Positions 42,155 to 50,001 of a DNA stretch of 64,000 nucleotides are shown one piece after another. The notes under the pieces were generated by a model. It was not told the origin of the DNA. It was given only the letters and a program-made list of their open reading frames with translations, and did no database searches. Source of the DNA: an archaeon (GTDB taxonomy: Archaea; Thermoproteota; Nitrososphaeria; Nitrososphaerales; Gagatemarchaeaceae); NCBI GenBank assembly GCA_016432545.1, contig CP066694.1, forward strand, positions 310,001 through 374,000, in the 5' to 3' direction. Position 1 is the first letter of the stretch. Every line of letters begins with the position of its first letter. The position numbers and the translations under genes are program-made.

Positions 42155-42169
42155 GGCCCTCCTTTTTTC
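42155..42169 (+). terminator. T-run terminator after ftsZ
   Basis: cctccttttttc about 30 bases after the ftsZ stop; the six-T tract is the likely stop signal for this leaderless unit. Confidence 0.45.
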
Positions 42170-42177
42170 AGAAGAGA

Positions 42178-42414
42178 CTATTCGTGGCTGATGCCTATCC
42201 TTCCGGCGAGCCACCTGACCCTGTCGAGAACCTGTTGGGTCTTGGCCCTCCCCACGACAGTGTCGATGCGCCAGAGGACCACGGCGTCGGCGGAGCCGAC
42301 CACGATCAGCTTCGAACCTTCCTTGAGGTCGAACTTGTCCCTGATCGCCTTGGGGATCACGACCTGCCCCTTCGCTGAGACCTTCGAGACGTCGATTATC
42401 GTCTCGTGGTCCAT
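42178..42414 (-). CDS. AbrB/SpoVT-type DNA-binding protein
   Basis: A 78-residue protein from ATG 42414, containing the swapped-hairpin AbrB domain: SKVSAKGQVVIPKAIRDKFDLKEGSKLIVVG, then a helical tail (VGRAKTQQVLDRVRWLAG) as in MazE-like and archaeal AbrB regulators. A TATA-like gttatatcc on the minus strand lies about 22 nt before an upstream TTG (42456), which would add 14 residues; the ATG start fits the fold better. Function: DNA-binding regulator or antitoxin; no toxin seen beside it. Confidence 0.82.
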   Translation of the reverse strand: MDHETIIDVSKVSAKGQVVIPKAIRDKFDLKEGSKLIVVGSADAVVLWRIDTVVGRAKTQQVLDRVRWLAGRIGISHE

Positions 42415-42504
42415 CACGCATCGACCGGCGAGCAGAGTATGGACAAGGACGCCCAAGGGCGGGGGCCTGCTGCGGATATAACGAGGAAGTATCCGGAATC
42501 TGGA

Positions 42505-42861
42505 TTATCTGAAGCAGGTGCGAAGGCGCCGCCCCGCGCCAGCGGCAGTCAGGATCGAGAGCAGCCTGTCCCTGTCCTCGCCCGGGGCGCTCCCCTTGAG
42601 CGCGTGCCCTAATGCCGAGAGCACGAGGGCCGCCTTCTCTTCGCCCTTGAATAGTCCCGCGAGCACCTCCATCGTCCTGTCGGGATGGTTGCTGAGGCCT
42701 GTCAGGAGGTCGCAGCCGATCTTGCTCGAGAGTTCGTGGTTGAGGACCGGATGGAAGCTGTCGCCGAAGAGCCTCGACATGTGGATGTCCATGACCCGCT
42801 GGAGTCCCTGGGTCATGTCAGGGGATGCCCCCTGTTCTTCCGCTTCGTGCTGGGCTTCCAC
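42505..42861 (-). CDS. Hypothetical protein, mostly helical
   Basis: A predicted 118-residue protein from GTG 42861, chosen because a minus-strand gttaaatc box is centred about 27 nt upstream; the longer frame begins at 42891, before the predicted transcript start. It is acidic and helical, with SFHPVLNHELSSKIGCDLLTGLSNHPDRTMEVLAGL and a basic end (GAGRRLRTCFR). One internal Cys and one near the C-terminus. No family recognised. Confidence 0.55.
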   Translation of the reverse strand: MEAQHEAEEQGASPDMTQGLQRVMDIHMSRLFGDSFHPVLNHELSSKIGCDLLTGLSNHPDRTMEVLAGLFKGEEKAALVLSALGHALKGSAPGEDRDRLLSILTAAGAGRRLRTCFR

Positions 42862-42932
42862 GTCTTCTAGATTCGGGGCCTGATTTAACACCAGAGTAGT
42901 TGTCTTCTGGAGAAGATGACTGTGTGCCTATG

Positions 42933-43307
42933 TCAGCGCTGAAGGTCGCCGTGGTCGGTCGAGCACGATGCGGTGTCATGGAGCCTGGAAAGAACACCGT
43001 AGACCTTCGTTTCGATTGCGAGAGGGACGGGTGCCGAGGCGAGCTTGGAGAGAAAGGGCCATCTTGCAATGACCGAAAGGAGCCCGGGGATCGCTCCCGG
43101 CCCACTGGCGACCGTGCCGTCGGCAGCGACAAGGTGGAAGGAAGAGTAGCGCTTCGAAGGCGCAACAGGGTCGAGGAGACCATCGCGTTCCGCCTCCTGG
43201 ATAGGTGAGTATGAGAGCGAGCCCCCGGGGTCCAGGAAGTCGACCACGTCACGCATCCTCTTGCAGGGTCCGCACCCATAGTCGTAGACCAGCACGGCTC
43301 GAGGCAT
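42933..43307 (-). CDS. DCC-family (DUF393-like) thiol-disulfide oxidoreductase
   Basis: A 124-residue thioredoxin-like protein. The N-terminal VLVYDYGCGPCKRMRDVVDFLDP carries a CxxC redox pair in the position of the DCC family. YSSFHLVAADGTVASGPGAIPGLL resembles the family's later conserved block. It lacks a signal peptide, so it is probably cytoplasmic. ATG start. Its C-terminal end, after VYGVLSRLHD, is not conserved-looking. Partners unknown; the neighbouring transposase-like gene gives no hint. Confidence 0.68.
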   Translation of the reverse strand: MPRAVLVYDYGCGPCKRMRDVVDFLDPGGSLSYSPIQEAERDGLLDPVAPSKRYSSFHLVAADGTVASGPGAIPGLLSVIARWPFLSKLASAPVPLAIETKVYGVLSRLHDTASCSTDHGDLQR

Positions 43308-43332
43308 GGAAACATCGCAAGATTCCTCGCTC

Positions 43333-43887
43333 TTAAGTCGACTTCGTGGCCCCGATGCCGATGAAGCGCCCGAGCCTCCCCATGATGCTTGGGGGAGGAG
43401 AGCGCTGGAAGTAGAGGTCGAGGTTTAGAAGCCCGAGGGGGGCGTTGGCGCCTGACCCGAGGCGCAGGGCGGGCCTGTTCTCGCACTGGCGGCCGACGTC
43501 TGCGAGGAACCGGGACCCGTCGTCAGCCCCGGCGGTGGGCGACGCGTGGAAGCACATGATTTCCCCGGACTCGACGTCCCTTGCCAGCCAGAGGTAGAAG
43601 CCCTTCCCCTCAAAGTAGACCTGCGAGCCGTCGATAGCCACCTCCCGCCTGGGCCTTCGAACCTCCTCAGGGAGGCTGTCGTTCAGTGCAAGGAATGCGT
43701 CCCGGGCTGCGATGTGGGAGAGGCCGCCGACCATGCGCGCCACTTCCCTGTATGAGTATCCCGCGTTGCAGAGCCCGGCCGCAAGGACCTTCTTGACGAC
43801 CGGCATCTTGTTGCGCCTGAAAGCGCCGACCGAGAGCGCCCACCCGGCGAGGAGCGACATCGTGCCAGGCTGGTGGATCTGCGCCAT
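43333..43887 (-). pseudogene. DDE transposase-like gene, 3'-altered or truncated
   Basis: A 184-residue frame. Residues about 25-65 form an HTH (NAGYSYREVARMVGGLSHIAARDAF), and VAIDGSQVYFEGKGFYLWLARDVESGEIMCFHAS near 83-116 matches the first Asp strand of an IS6/IS240-type DDE integrase core; the later part (CENRPALRLGSGANAPLGLL) keeps only weak resemblance and the catalytic Asp-Glu tail is missing. It is either a decayed insertion sequence or a domesticated fragment. I could not find terminal inverted repeats. No other IS lies nearby. Confidence 0.6.
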
Positions 43888-43990
43888 CGAGGTGTTAGGT
43901 TGGGCCAGAGAGTATGGTTATCCGGGAGACTGAAAGTAACTTAACAGACTGGGTGGAGTTAGTTTACCCCTGCCCCGGCCTTCTCCGGAG

Positions 43991-44818
43991 CTAACCCCTT
44001 GTGAGGGATACGAAGGTGTAGAGCACGATGGCGAGGGGGACGAAGACCGCAGCCCATCCAGCCTTGTTCCAGGCGAAGACTTTGGAGCCGTCCAGCGGTC
44101 CCAGTGGCAGCAGGTTGAAGACCGCCAGGAAGATGTTGAAGTAAGTACCGGCCCAGCCAAGTGCAGAGACAAACCCGGGGGGCGAGGCCAGGAAGACGAG
44201 GAAGAACGCGAACGCGACCCCGAGGTTCGTGAGCGGGCCCGCAAGAGAGATCTTTCCGTTCTCGGAGCGCGAAATGTTAGACCCGGAGATGTAGGTCGCA
44301 CCGGGGGCGGCGAAGATGAACCCGATCAGCGAGGTCGCGATGGCGAGGAAGAGGCCGAAGGTCCACATCCTGAACTCTGCCCAATAGCCGTACCTGCGGG
44401 CCGTGAACTTGTGGCTCAGCTCGTGGAGGACGAATCCTGAGCCAATCGCGATCAGTGCGATTGCGAGCTTCTCCGACAGGTCGGGGCCCGCGTCCTGTGC
44501 GGGGAAGGCCGAAAGGAGGCCGAACACGCCTCCGTTCAGGCTGATGAAGAACGCGAAGCCGAGGCCGAGCCATGCGACCAGGATGTCGCGGACCTCAACG
44601 CCGGAGAAAGCCTTGCCCGGCGCCGGGACGCCTTGGAGGCTTGGGCCGGTGGACCACGTGTAGGTGGTCTGTGGCGGGGGGACTACGGTCCTCCTCGCGC
44701 TAAGGTCTCCCTTGCAGAGATGCGCCTCGGGAAGGCGGTGGTCAGGACAGTAGGCGCCTCCGCAATAGTTGCAGACGAATGGAAGGGCTTCGTCCCTGCC
44801 GCAGAATTCACACTTCAT
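43991..44818 (-). CDS. Site-2 protease-like (M50) membrane metalloprotease with N-terminal zinc finger
   Basis: A 275-residue protein. Residues 1-36 form an AN1-like or other two-metal zinc finger (CEFCGRDEALPFVCNYCGGAYCPDHRL plus a later Cys). Then about six helices with HELSHK at the M50 HExxH-type zinc site (about residue 131) and FNLLPLGPLDGSKV, carrying the third metal ligand Asp. ATG start with a minus-strand TATA-like gttaaaatag about 48 nt upstream. M50 proteases cleave within membrane helices of regulators; the N-terminal finger could dock them. The substrate is unknown. Confidence 0.88.
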   Translation of the reverse strand: MKCEFCGRDEALPFVCNYCGGAYCPDHRLPEAHLCKGDLSARRTVVPPPQTTYTWSTGPSLQGVPAPGKAFSGVEVRDILVAWLGLGFAFFISLNGGVFGLLSAFPAQDAGPDLSEKLAIALIAIGSGFVLHELSHKFTARRYGYWAEFRMWTFGLFLAIATSLIGFIFAAPGATYISGSNISRSENGKISLAGPLTNLGVAFAFFLVFLASPPGFVSALGWAGTYFNIFLAVFNLLPLGPLDGSKVFAWNKAGWAAVFVPLAIVLYTFVSLTRG

Positions 44819-44961
44819 GCTATTGGTCTCTCTGGAAGAATTGTGTCGTTGCCGCCACGATTTCTATTTTAACGTTCCTCGGCCACTTCGCGAGTTGCGG
44901 CGCTCGGTGTCTGCGGTGAGGAGCGGGATACCTTCATAAAGCGTGCCTGAGGATTAGGGCC

Positions 44962-45270
44962 GTGGTCAGTTTCCTGCCGCCGGACCTGTCCCTGACCTTC
45001 CTCGTCGCAGCGATTCTCCCCCTGATAATCGGGTTCATAGTGGGTCTGATCATCAAGAGCGTCCTGAAGATAGGGATACTCATCGCGGTGATCGTGCTCG
45101 CGCTGATCTTCCTCGGGATAGTCTCGCCCGACCAGGTCCTGACCCCTCTTGTCTCCCTGTTCAGGTCCGGGAGCTCGCTTGCGGGCCAGGTCGAGCGCCT
45201 CGCAGGATACCTCCCCTATTCTTCGATAACTTTCATCATCGGACTCGCGCTAGGATTCTGGAAGGGCTAG
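44962..45270 (+). CDS. Hypothetical FUN14-like or small membrane protein
   Basis: A 102-residue protein from GTG 44962, 26 nt from a TATA-like ttcataaag, suggesting a leaderless message. Three hydrophobic segments (about 10-32, 38-54 and 84-101) with glycine-rich helix-packing motifs (IIGFIVGLIIKS, IIGLALGFWKG) reminiscent of FUN14-type proteins, though I cannot confirm the family. It overlaps the end of the next, convergent gene by four bases. Function unknown. Confidence 0.58.
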   Translation: MVSFLPPDLSLTFLVAAILPLIIGFIVGLIIKSVLKIGILIAVIVLALIFLGIVSPDQVLTPLVSLFRSGSSLAGQVERLAGYLPYSSITFIIGLALGFWKG

Positions 45271-45533
45271 CCCAGGAGCCACTCGGCGGGGGGACCGTTT
45301 CCTCCGGCGCAGTCGACTACTCCCGAAACCCTCCGCAGGAACGACGGGCAGGCGAAGCAGACGAGGAACGCGACCTCACTCTTCACGACCGGACAGTTGA
45401 CGCTCTCCTTCTTCATCCTCGAGATGGCCTTGGGGCTCGCCCCTCCCTTCAGCTGCTCGCTGACCACCTTCGGGACCTTCTTCGGCTTCAGCGCCGGGAA
45501 GATGTCGACCTTGAACTTGGTCTCCAGGGACAC
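45267..45533 (-). CDS. Small cysteine-containing hypothetical protein
   Basis: An 88-residue protein. GTG 45533 lies 25 nt from a TATA-like tttttatcc on the minus strand, suggesting a leaderless message. The N-terminal half is basic and helical (KPKKVPKVVSEQLKGGASPKA); the C-terminal half holds CPV, CFACPSFLRR and DCAGG, four cysteines that could bind a metal or an iron-sulfur cluster. No family recognised. Convergent with the preceding membrane gene. Confidence 0.55.
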   Translation of the reverse strand: MSLETKFKVDIFPALKPKKVPKVVSEQLKGGASPKAISRMKKESVNCPVVKSEVAFLVCFACPSFLRRVSGVVDCAGGNGPPAEWLLG

Positions 45534-45604
45534 GGCCTGACCGCTTCGTTGAGGGGATAAAAATACTCGGTGCGATGTTCACAGAGGTTTCTGCGGACCG
45601 TAGG

Positions 45605-46939
45605 CTATTTCTTGCGCACCAGATAGGTGAGGAGGGCGGCGACCCCGAAGGACACGAAGAAGCTGATGTCGACTCCTCCTGATAGGTAGGCTAGAGCGCC
45701 GACCGGGGGATTGGGGAGGGCGATCAGCGGGACCATGAACGGGACGGAGACCAGGAAGGAAAGCGCGTAGACTCCCAGGCCGGCCATGTCGAACGCCCTT
45801 GCGCCTTGGACGCTTGAGGCCGTCGTGCGGCCGCGGAGGTAGTAGTCCACGAGGACGATTCCCAGCCAGGGCATGATCCAGTAGGTTAGGGCGAGGAGGA
45901 AGTTCTCGAAGAACGACTCGAAGTTCGAGTTGACCAGGACGGCGACCGCGAATCCCACGACGCCGCCAGCCGCGACCGTAATCCACCTGCCGACCTTCAC
46001 GTCGAGGACCAGGGCTGAGAGGGAGTTCGTGTAGAGGTTGAGCGCGTCGGCGGCGAAGGCTCCGAGGATCAGGGTCAGCATGGCGAGCCATCCGAACTGC
46101 CCCGCGAAGGAGTTGAGGCCCCCGAAGTACCCCAGGGAGACGGTCTGGGGAGCGGTGAGAGACCCGACCAAGGCTCCCACGAATTCGATTGCGAACGACG
46201 AGATCGCTCCTCCGGCCCCTGCGAAGAGGATTACCTTCCTTCTAGAAACGCGCTCAGGAAGGTACCTGGAGTAGTCCGAGGCGTAGGGGGACCACGACAT
46301 CAGGTAGGAGAAGCTTACGACGAGCAAGAGCCCGACCATCCCGAGGCTTGCCCCGCCGGCAGAGGGCTGATAGGCGAACGCCTGCGGAAGCTTTGGGACC
46401 GCCAGCACGAAGATGAGCAGGAAGAGGAGGCCCAGTACGACCGACATCACCTTCTCGAAGAGGTGGATGAAGTCGTGCCCGTAGATCGCAATTACTGACT
46501 GGATGACCACATATGCGGCTGCGGCGAGCACGAAATTCGCCCCTGGGAGCATAACCTGCAGCGCGACGACCGCGAGTATGGTGTTTACCGTGAACCAGCC
46601 CACCGTGCTGACCCAGTTGAGCGCACCCGGCAGATAGTTGCCGACCCTGCCGAAGGAGGCTCTCGAAGAGAGCATCTGCGGGAAGCCCAGGCTCGGGCCC
46701 ATGCCGGCGGAGAGCCCGAGCAGGACGCCTCCCAGTGCGTTTCCGATGACCAGGATCGGGAGCGCCTCCCACAGGCTAAAACCGAAGAATACTGTCGTCA
46801 GGACACCGATGACATAGTCTGCTATGGTCAGGTTGGCAGCGAACCAGAGTGTGAATGTCCTGCGCGGAGACCCGTGCCTGCTCTCAGGCGGCACTTGCTC
46901 GATCCCTATGCGCTCTACCTCTGTGGGGGCGTCAGGCAA
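45605..46939 (-). CDS. NCS1-family nucleobase/cytosine-type transporter
   Basis: A 444-residue membrane protein with 12 hydrophobic helices. The N-terminal ANLTIADYVIGVLTTVFFGFSLWEAL and SAGMGPSLGFPQMLSSRASFG regions match the purine-cytosine permease/allantoin family. It would import a nucleobase, hydantoin or related compound with Na+ or H+. The next gene upstream on the same strand is a PadR-type regulator (30 bases away), which may control it. Substrate not assignable. Confidence 0.86.
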   Translation of the reverse strand: MPDAPTEVERIGIEQVPPESRHGSPRRTFTLWFAANLTIADYVIGVLTTVFFGFSLWEALPILVIGNALGGVLLGLSAGMGPSLGFPQMLSSRASFGRVGNYLPGALNWVSTVGWFTVNTILAVVALQVMLPGANFVLAAAAYVVIQSVIAIYGHDFIHLFEKVMSVVLGLLFLLIFVLAVPKLPQAFAYQPSAGGASLGMVGLLLVVSFSYLMSWSPYASDYSRYLPERVSRRKVILFAGAGGAISSFAIEFVGALVGSLTAPQTVSLGYFGGLNSFAGQFGWLAMLTLILGAFAADALNLYTNSLSALVLDVKVGRWITVAAGGVVGFAVAVLVNSNFESFFENFLLALTYWIMPWLGIVLVDYYLRGRTTASSVQGARAFDMAGLGVYALSFLVSVPFMVPLIALPNPPVGALAYLSGGVDISFFVSFGVAALLTYLVRKK

Positions 46940-46969
46940 TCTGCGACCCGGTGACGTCCCAGACCCGTT

Positions 46970-47368
46970 CTAAGCTTTTCCAGCGGTCGGGCCGCCAAGG
47001 AACGTCTGGGAGGCTCCCCTGACTCTCCTCTCGAGTTCCCCGTCTCCTGAAAGAGAGGCATACACTTCGAGAAGGCGGACGAGGCGCTCTACGTCCCTGC
47101 CGGCCTCTTTGGAGAGGCGCGCGAGCTCGGCCTTCCCCTTCGAGGAAATGATGTACCGGCGTTCGTTGCCCTCCCTCTTGGGGAGCTCGGTGATCAGCCC
47201 CTTCTTCAGCAGCTCGGACAGGATCAGGTAGACAGAGCCAGGCCCGGGGGCCCACTCTCCGGCGCTCAGCCTCGAAATGCTCTTGGTTAGCCCGTCGCCC
47301 GAGAGCGAAGACTCTGACAGCAGTCTCAGGGCCGCAAGGCGGAGGGCGCCCTTAGGAACGCTGATCAC
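46970..47368 (-). CDS. PadR-family transcriptional regulator
   Basis: A 132-residue winged-helix regulator. GALRLAALRLLSESSLSGDGL, the WAPGPGSVYLILSELLKKGLI recognition helix and the basic wing (LPKREGNERRYIISSKGKAEL) are PadR hallmarks, with a C-terminal helical dimerisation part. GTG 47368 lies about 27 nt from a TATA-like element (atttaga, about 47391-47398) shared with the divergent asparaginase-like gene. It probably regulates the NCS1 transporter immediately downstream, or the divergent gene. Confidence 0.86.
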   Translation of the reverse strand: MISVPKGALRLAALRLLSESSLSGDGLTKSISRLSAGEWAPGPGSVYLILSELLKKGLITELPKREGNERRYIISSKGKAELARLSKEAGRDVERLVRLLEVYASLSGDGELERRVRGASQTFLGGPTAGKA

Positions 47369-47390
47369 GCCCCATGGTCACTTTGCAACT

Positions 47391-47398
47391 CTCTAAAT
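47391..47398. promoter_or_regulatory. Shared TATA-like element for PadR and asparaginase-like genes
   Basis: tctaaata on the plus strand; centred about 27 nt from the PadR GTG and about 21 nt from ATG 47415 on the other strand, so both directions may use it. Confidence 0.4.
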
Positions 47399-47414
47399 AC
47401 GTGACTCGAAGGCG

Positions 47415-48314
47415 ATGGCGGAAGAAAGTCCCGTGAGGGCAGCCATGATCGTGCACGGAGGGGCGGGGCGGGTCACCTATCGCAAGGGGGACAGGCGATT
47501 CGAGGTGCTGAAGGCTGCGGTAGAGGATGGGCTGGGGGCGATGAGGAAGGGGTCGGCGCTTGACGGGGTAGAGGCGGCTGTCGTGGGCTTGGAGGGCTCT
47601 GGTCTGTTCAACTCTGGAAGGGGAGCGTGTCTGACGCTCGACGGCGAGGTGCAGCTCGATGCCGCGGTCATGACCGGGAAGGGTCTCAGAGGAGCCGGAG
47701 TGGGGGCCGCCACGTGTACCTATCACCCTGTCTCGCTCGCCAGGTGGGTCATGGAGCAGACCCCACACGTCCTCATGGTGGGGGGCGCGCTGGAGGAGTG
47801 CGCAGTCGCTGCCGGGATGAAGGTTGAGGAGGTGCGCCCATCGAAGGCGGCGCTCAAGAAGTATGCGACCCTGACCTCGGGCAAGGTCTCGGGCCGCAGT
47901 CCCCGCGGCGGAGGCACGGTGGGTGCGGTCGCGCTCGGAGAGGACGGGGTCCCTGCAGCGGCGGTCAGCACAGGAGGGATCTGGCTGAAGAGGAGCGGCA
48001 GGGTGGGGGACTCGGCAGTCTTGGGGGCTGGGCTGTACGCTGACGCGAGGTCGGGCGCGGCCTGCGCCACAGGGACCGGGGAGGAGATCATCAGGACGGC
48101 TCTATCCCTCCGTGCGTGCGAGTTCATGGAGGGGTCGTCGGCCCACAAGGGGGCGCTTAGGGCGGTCAGGATGATCACTAGGGAGAGGGGGGCCGAGACT
48201 GCCGGCCTGATAACCGTGGACATCAAGGGTCGGGTCGGGGCTGCGTACAACACAGGAGGCATGGGGCGCGCGTGGTGGGACCCGGAACGCGGGCGACCCA
48301 TGGCGGCGGTCTGA
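47415..48314 (+). CDS. Isoaspartyl peptidase/L-asparaginase (threonine-aspartase family)
   Basis: A 299-residue Ntn-hydrolase precursor. MIVHGGAGRV at the N-terminus, FNSGRGACLT and GGGTVGAVAL with the auto-cleavage Thr168 are visible, as is ATGTGEEIIR in the beta subunit. It matures to alpha and beta chains and removes isoaspartyl residues or hydrolyses asparagine. ATG 47415 is used; GTG 47433 would place the start after the predicted transcript start and is an alternative. Confidence 0.9.
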   Translation: MAEESPVRAAMIVHGGAGRVTYRKGDRRFEVLKAAVEDGLGAMRKGSALDGVEAAVVGLEGSGLFNSGRGACLTLDGEVQLDAAVMTGKGLRGAGVGAATCTYHPVSLARWVMEQTPHVLMVGGALEECAVAAGMKVEEVRPSKAALKKYATLTSGKVSGRSPRGGGTVGAVALGEDGVPAAAVSTGGIWLKRSGRVGDSAVLGAGLYADARSGAACATGTGEEIIRTALSLRACEFMEGSSAHKGALRAVRMITRERGAETAGLITVDIKGRVGAAYNTGGMGRAWWDPERGRPMAAV

Positions 48315-48361
48315 CGGACCTCGGCTCAGCTTAAATCCGGCACAAAGCGCCTGCGACTTGC

Positions 48362-49318
48362 TTGAAGGCGCTCTGCATTTCTCACGTGAAGGACGTGGAC
48401 GGCCTCGGGGCTGCCGCCATAGTTCGGGCTGCGACAGGCGCAGAGGTCGTGCTCGCTGACTACGACGACCTCTTGGAGAAGCTCGAAGCTGTTCCCAAGG
48501 GCGTGGGAGAGCTGGTTCTTTGCGACCTGGGCGCGGACAATGCAAACCTGGAGGAGTTCCTAGGCTTGATCGGCTCGATCGCGAAGAGGGCCAAGGTGAG
48601 GTACATCGACCACCACTACATGACGGCCAAGACCAAGGCGAGGCTGAAGGCCGCCGGAGTCAGGGTCGTCCACGACGCGGGAGAGTCCTCGAGCATGCTG
48701 GCCTACCTAGAGTTCAGAAGCAAGCTGCCCCATGGGGCACGGCTGATTGCGCTCTGCGGCGCGGTCACCGACTACCTTGACACTTCACCCGAGGCTTCAG
48801 CGATGATGGAGCAGGAGGACCGTCAGATGGTGCTCCTCGAGGCCTCGATGCTCTCCTATGCACTCGGGAGGAAGTCCAAGGAGAAGGGCTTCGCCTTGGG
48901 AGTGGTCAGGGACCTCTCGGAGATGAAGGCGCCTCACTCGATCGATGGGGTGCCCGAGGCCGCGGTTCTCCAACTGGACGAGCTCGCGCGAATCTCGGAG
49001 AGGGTAAGGAAGGAGGGCCGCAGGATCGGGAGGCTGGCATATCTAATCACTACGCAGTACTCCACCGGAAACGTCGCAAAGCTCCTCATCGGTGCGTTCG
49101 GCGTGCCGGTCGGTGTCGCGATGAAGGAAAAGCAGGAGGGCTGGTACGAGGTGAGCCTCAGGTCCACCTCGGTGAGCAGGGTGCACCTCGGACGGACCAT
49201 AGCGAGGATTGCTGCCTCTCTAGGGGGAAGCGGGGGCGGGCACAGGAAGGCTGCAGGGTGCAGGGTCCCGGTCTCGGGTGCGAAGGAGTTGCTGAAGGCC
49301 CTCTCGAAGAAGGTCTAG
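48362..49318 (+). CDS. DHH/DHHA1-family phosphoesterase
   Basis: A 318-residue protein. SHVKDVDGLGAAAI near 8-21 holds the first metal aspartates, DLGADN the next, YIDHHYMTAK the DHH motif, and GGSGGGHRKAAGCR at the C-terminus is the DHHA1 GGGH motif. Archaeal relatives are single-strand-specific nucleases or nanoRNA/pAp and c-di-AMP-type phosphodiesterases; which one cannot be decided. TTG 48362 sits about 28 nt from gcttaaat, suggesting leaderless expression. Convergent overlap of four bases with the methyltransferase gene. Confidence 0.88.
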   Translation: MKALCISHVKDVDGLGAAAIVRAATGAEVVLADYDDLLEKLEAVPKGVGELVLCDLGADNANLEEFLGLIGSIAKRAKVRYIDHHYMTAKTKARLKAAGVRVVHDAGESSSMLAYLEFRSKLPHGARLIALCGAVTDYLDTSPEASAMMEQEDRQMVLLEASMLSYALGRKSKEKGFALGVVRDLSEMKAPHSIDGVPEAAVLQLDELARISERVRKEGRRIGRLAYLITTQYSTGNVAKLLIGAFGVPVGVAMKEKQEGWYEVSLRSTSVSRVHLGRTIARIAASLGGSGGGHRKAAGCRVPVSGAKELLKALSKKV

Positions 49319-50001
49319 CGCGGCCTCGTTGCAGTGAGGACGATCGAGGCTCCGAGATTGGGCTCCGCGATTGTCACACCGCCGAAGTGTCGGGAAAAGG
49401 CTGCAAGGAGGGAAGAGTTGGGCAGGGTGAGGACGTAGGTGTCAAACAGAGAGCCGTACGCGAGCCCCTGCCTTCCAGCGGTGACGAGCCCCAGAACGCT
49501 GGGCACAGTCCTCAGGTAGGCCGCGACTAGGAGGCCCTTGACGGGCGAGTCTGGCTTCCCTAGGTCGCAGACCCCGACCCTCCCTCCGGGACGGACGACG
49601 CGCGCCAGCTCGGAGAGGGCGGCGGGCAGGTCCCGAGAGTCCCTGATGGCGTAGCTGGAGGCAGCCCCCGCGAAAGAAGAGTCCCGGAACGGGAGGTGCT
49701 CGAAGAGGCCCTGCACAGAGTCGGGGCTCCCTGACGCTTTGAGCATCGGTCGGGAGATGTCCAGGAGGACGACCGCGAGCCTTGCCTTCCTCAGGGCCTT
49801 GGCCATGGTCCCTGGGCCCGAGCCCAGGTCGAGGATGGCCCCTTCGGACCCCGTGAGGAAGTCTGCAACGGCCCTCCTCATCTTCCCGTCGCCGAAGAGA
49901 GCGATCCTCGAGGACGCCAGCTCGTAGGAGGGGACCACCCTCTGCAGGGAGTTGACAACGTGCGACCACTTTCTCTGGAGGCCCGGACGCCTCGTGGTCA
50001 A
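49315..50001 (-). CDS. UbiE/MenG-like class I SAM methyltransferase
   Basis: A 228-residue Rossmann methyltransferase. AILDLGSGPGTMAKALRKA is motif I, PFRDSSFAGAASSYAIRD the post-II region, and ARVVRPGGRVGVCDLGKPDSPV motif III, similar to UbiE/COQ5 quinone methyltransferases. A role in menaquinone-type methylation fits with the electron-transfer flavoprotein/quinone system of the window but is inferred. ATG start overlapping the stop of the upstream NAD(P)HX dehydratase gene by four bases. Confidence 0.82.
   Translation of the reverse strand: MTTRRPGLQRKWSHVVNSLQRVVPSYELASSRIALFGDGKMRRAVADFLTGSEGAILDLGSGPGTMAKALRKARLAVVLLDISRPMLKASGSPDSVQGLFEHLPFRDSSFAGAASSYAIRDSRDLPAALSELARVVRPGGRVGVCDLGKPDSPVKGLLVAAYLRTVPSVLGLVTAGRQGLAYGSLFDTYVLTLPNSSLLAAFSRHFGGVTIAEPNLGASIVLTATRPR

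Noticed and set aside
42818-43486. 222-codon minus-strand frame covering the DCC gene and the transposase-like gene
   Set aside because: Runs across two better-supported genes in another frame; composition is Arg/Pro/Ser-rich without motif.
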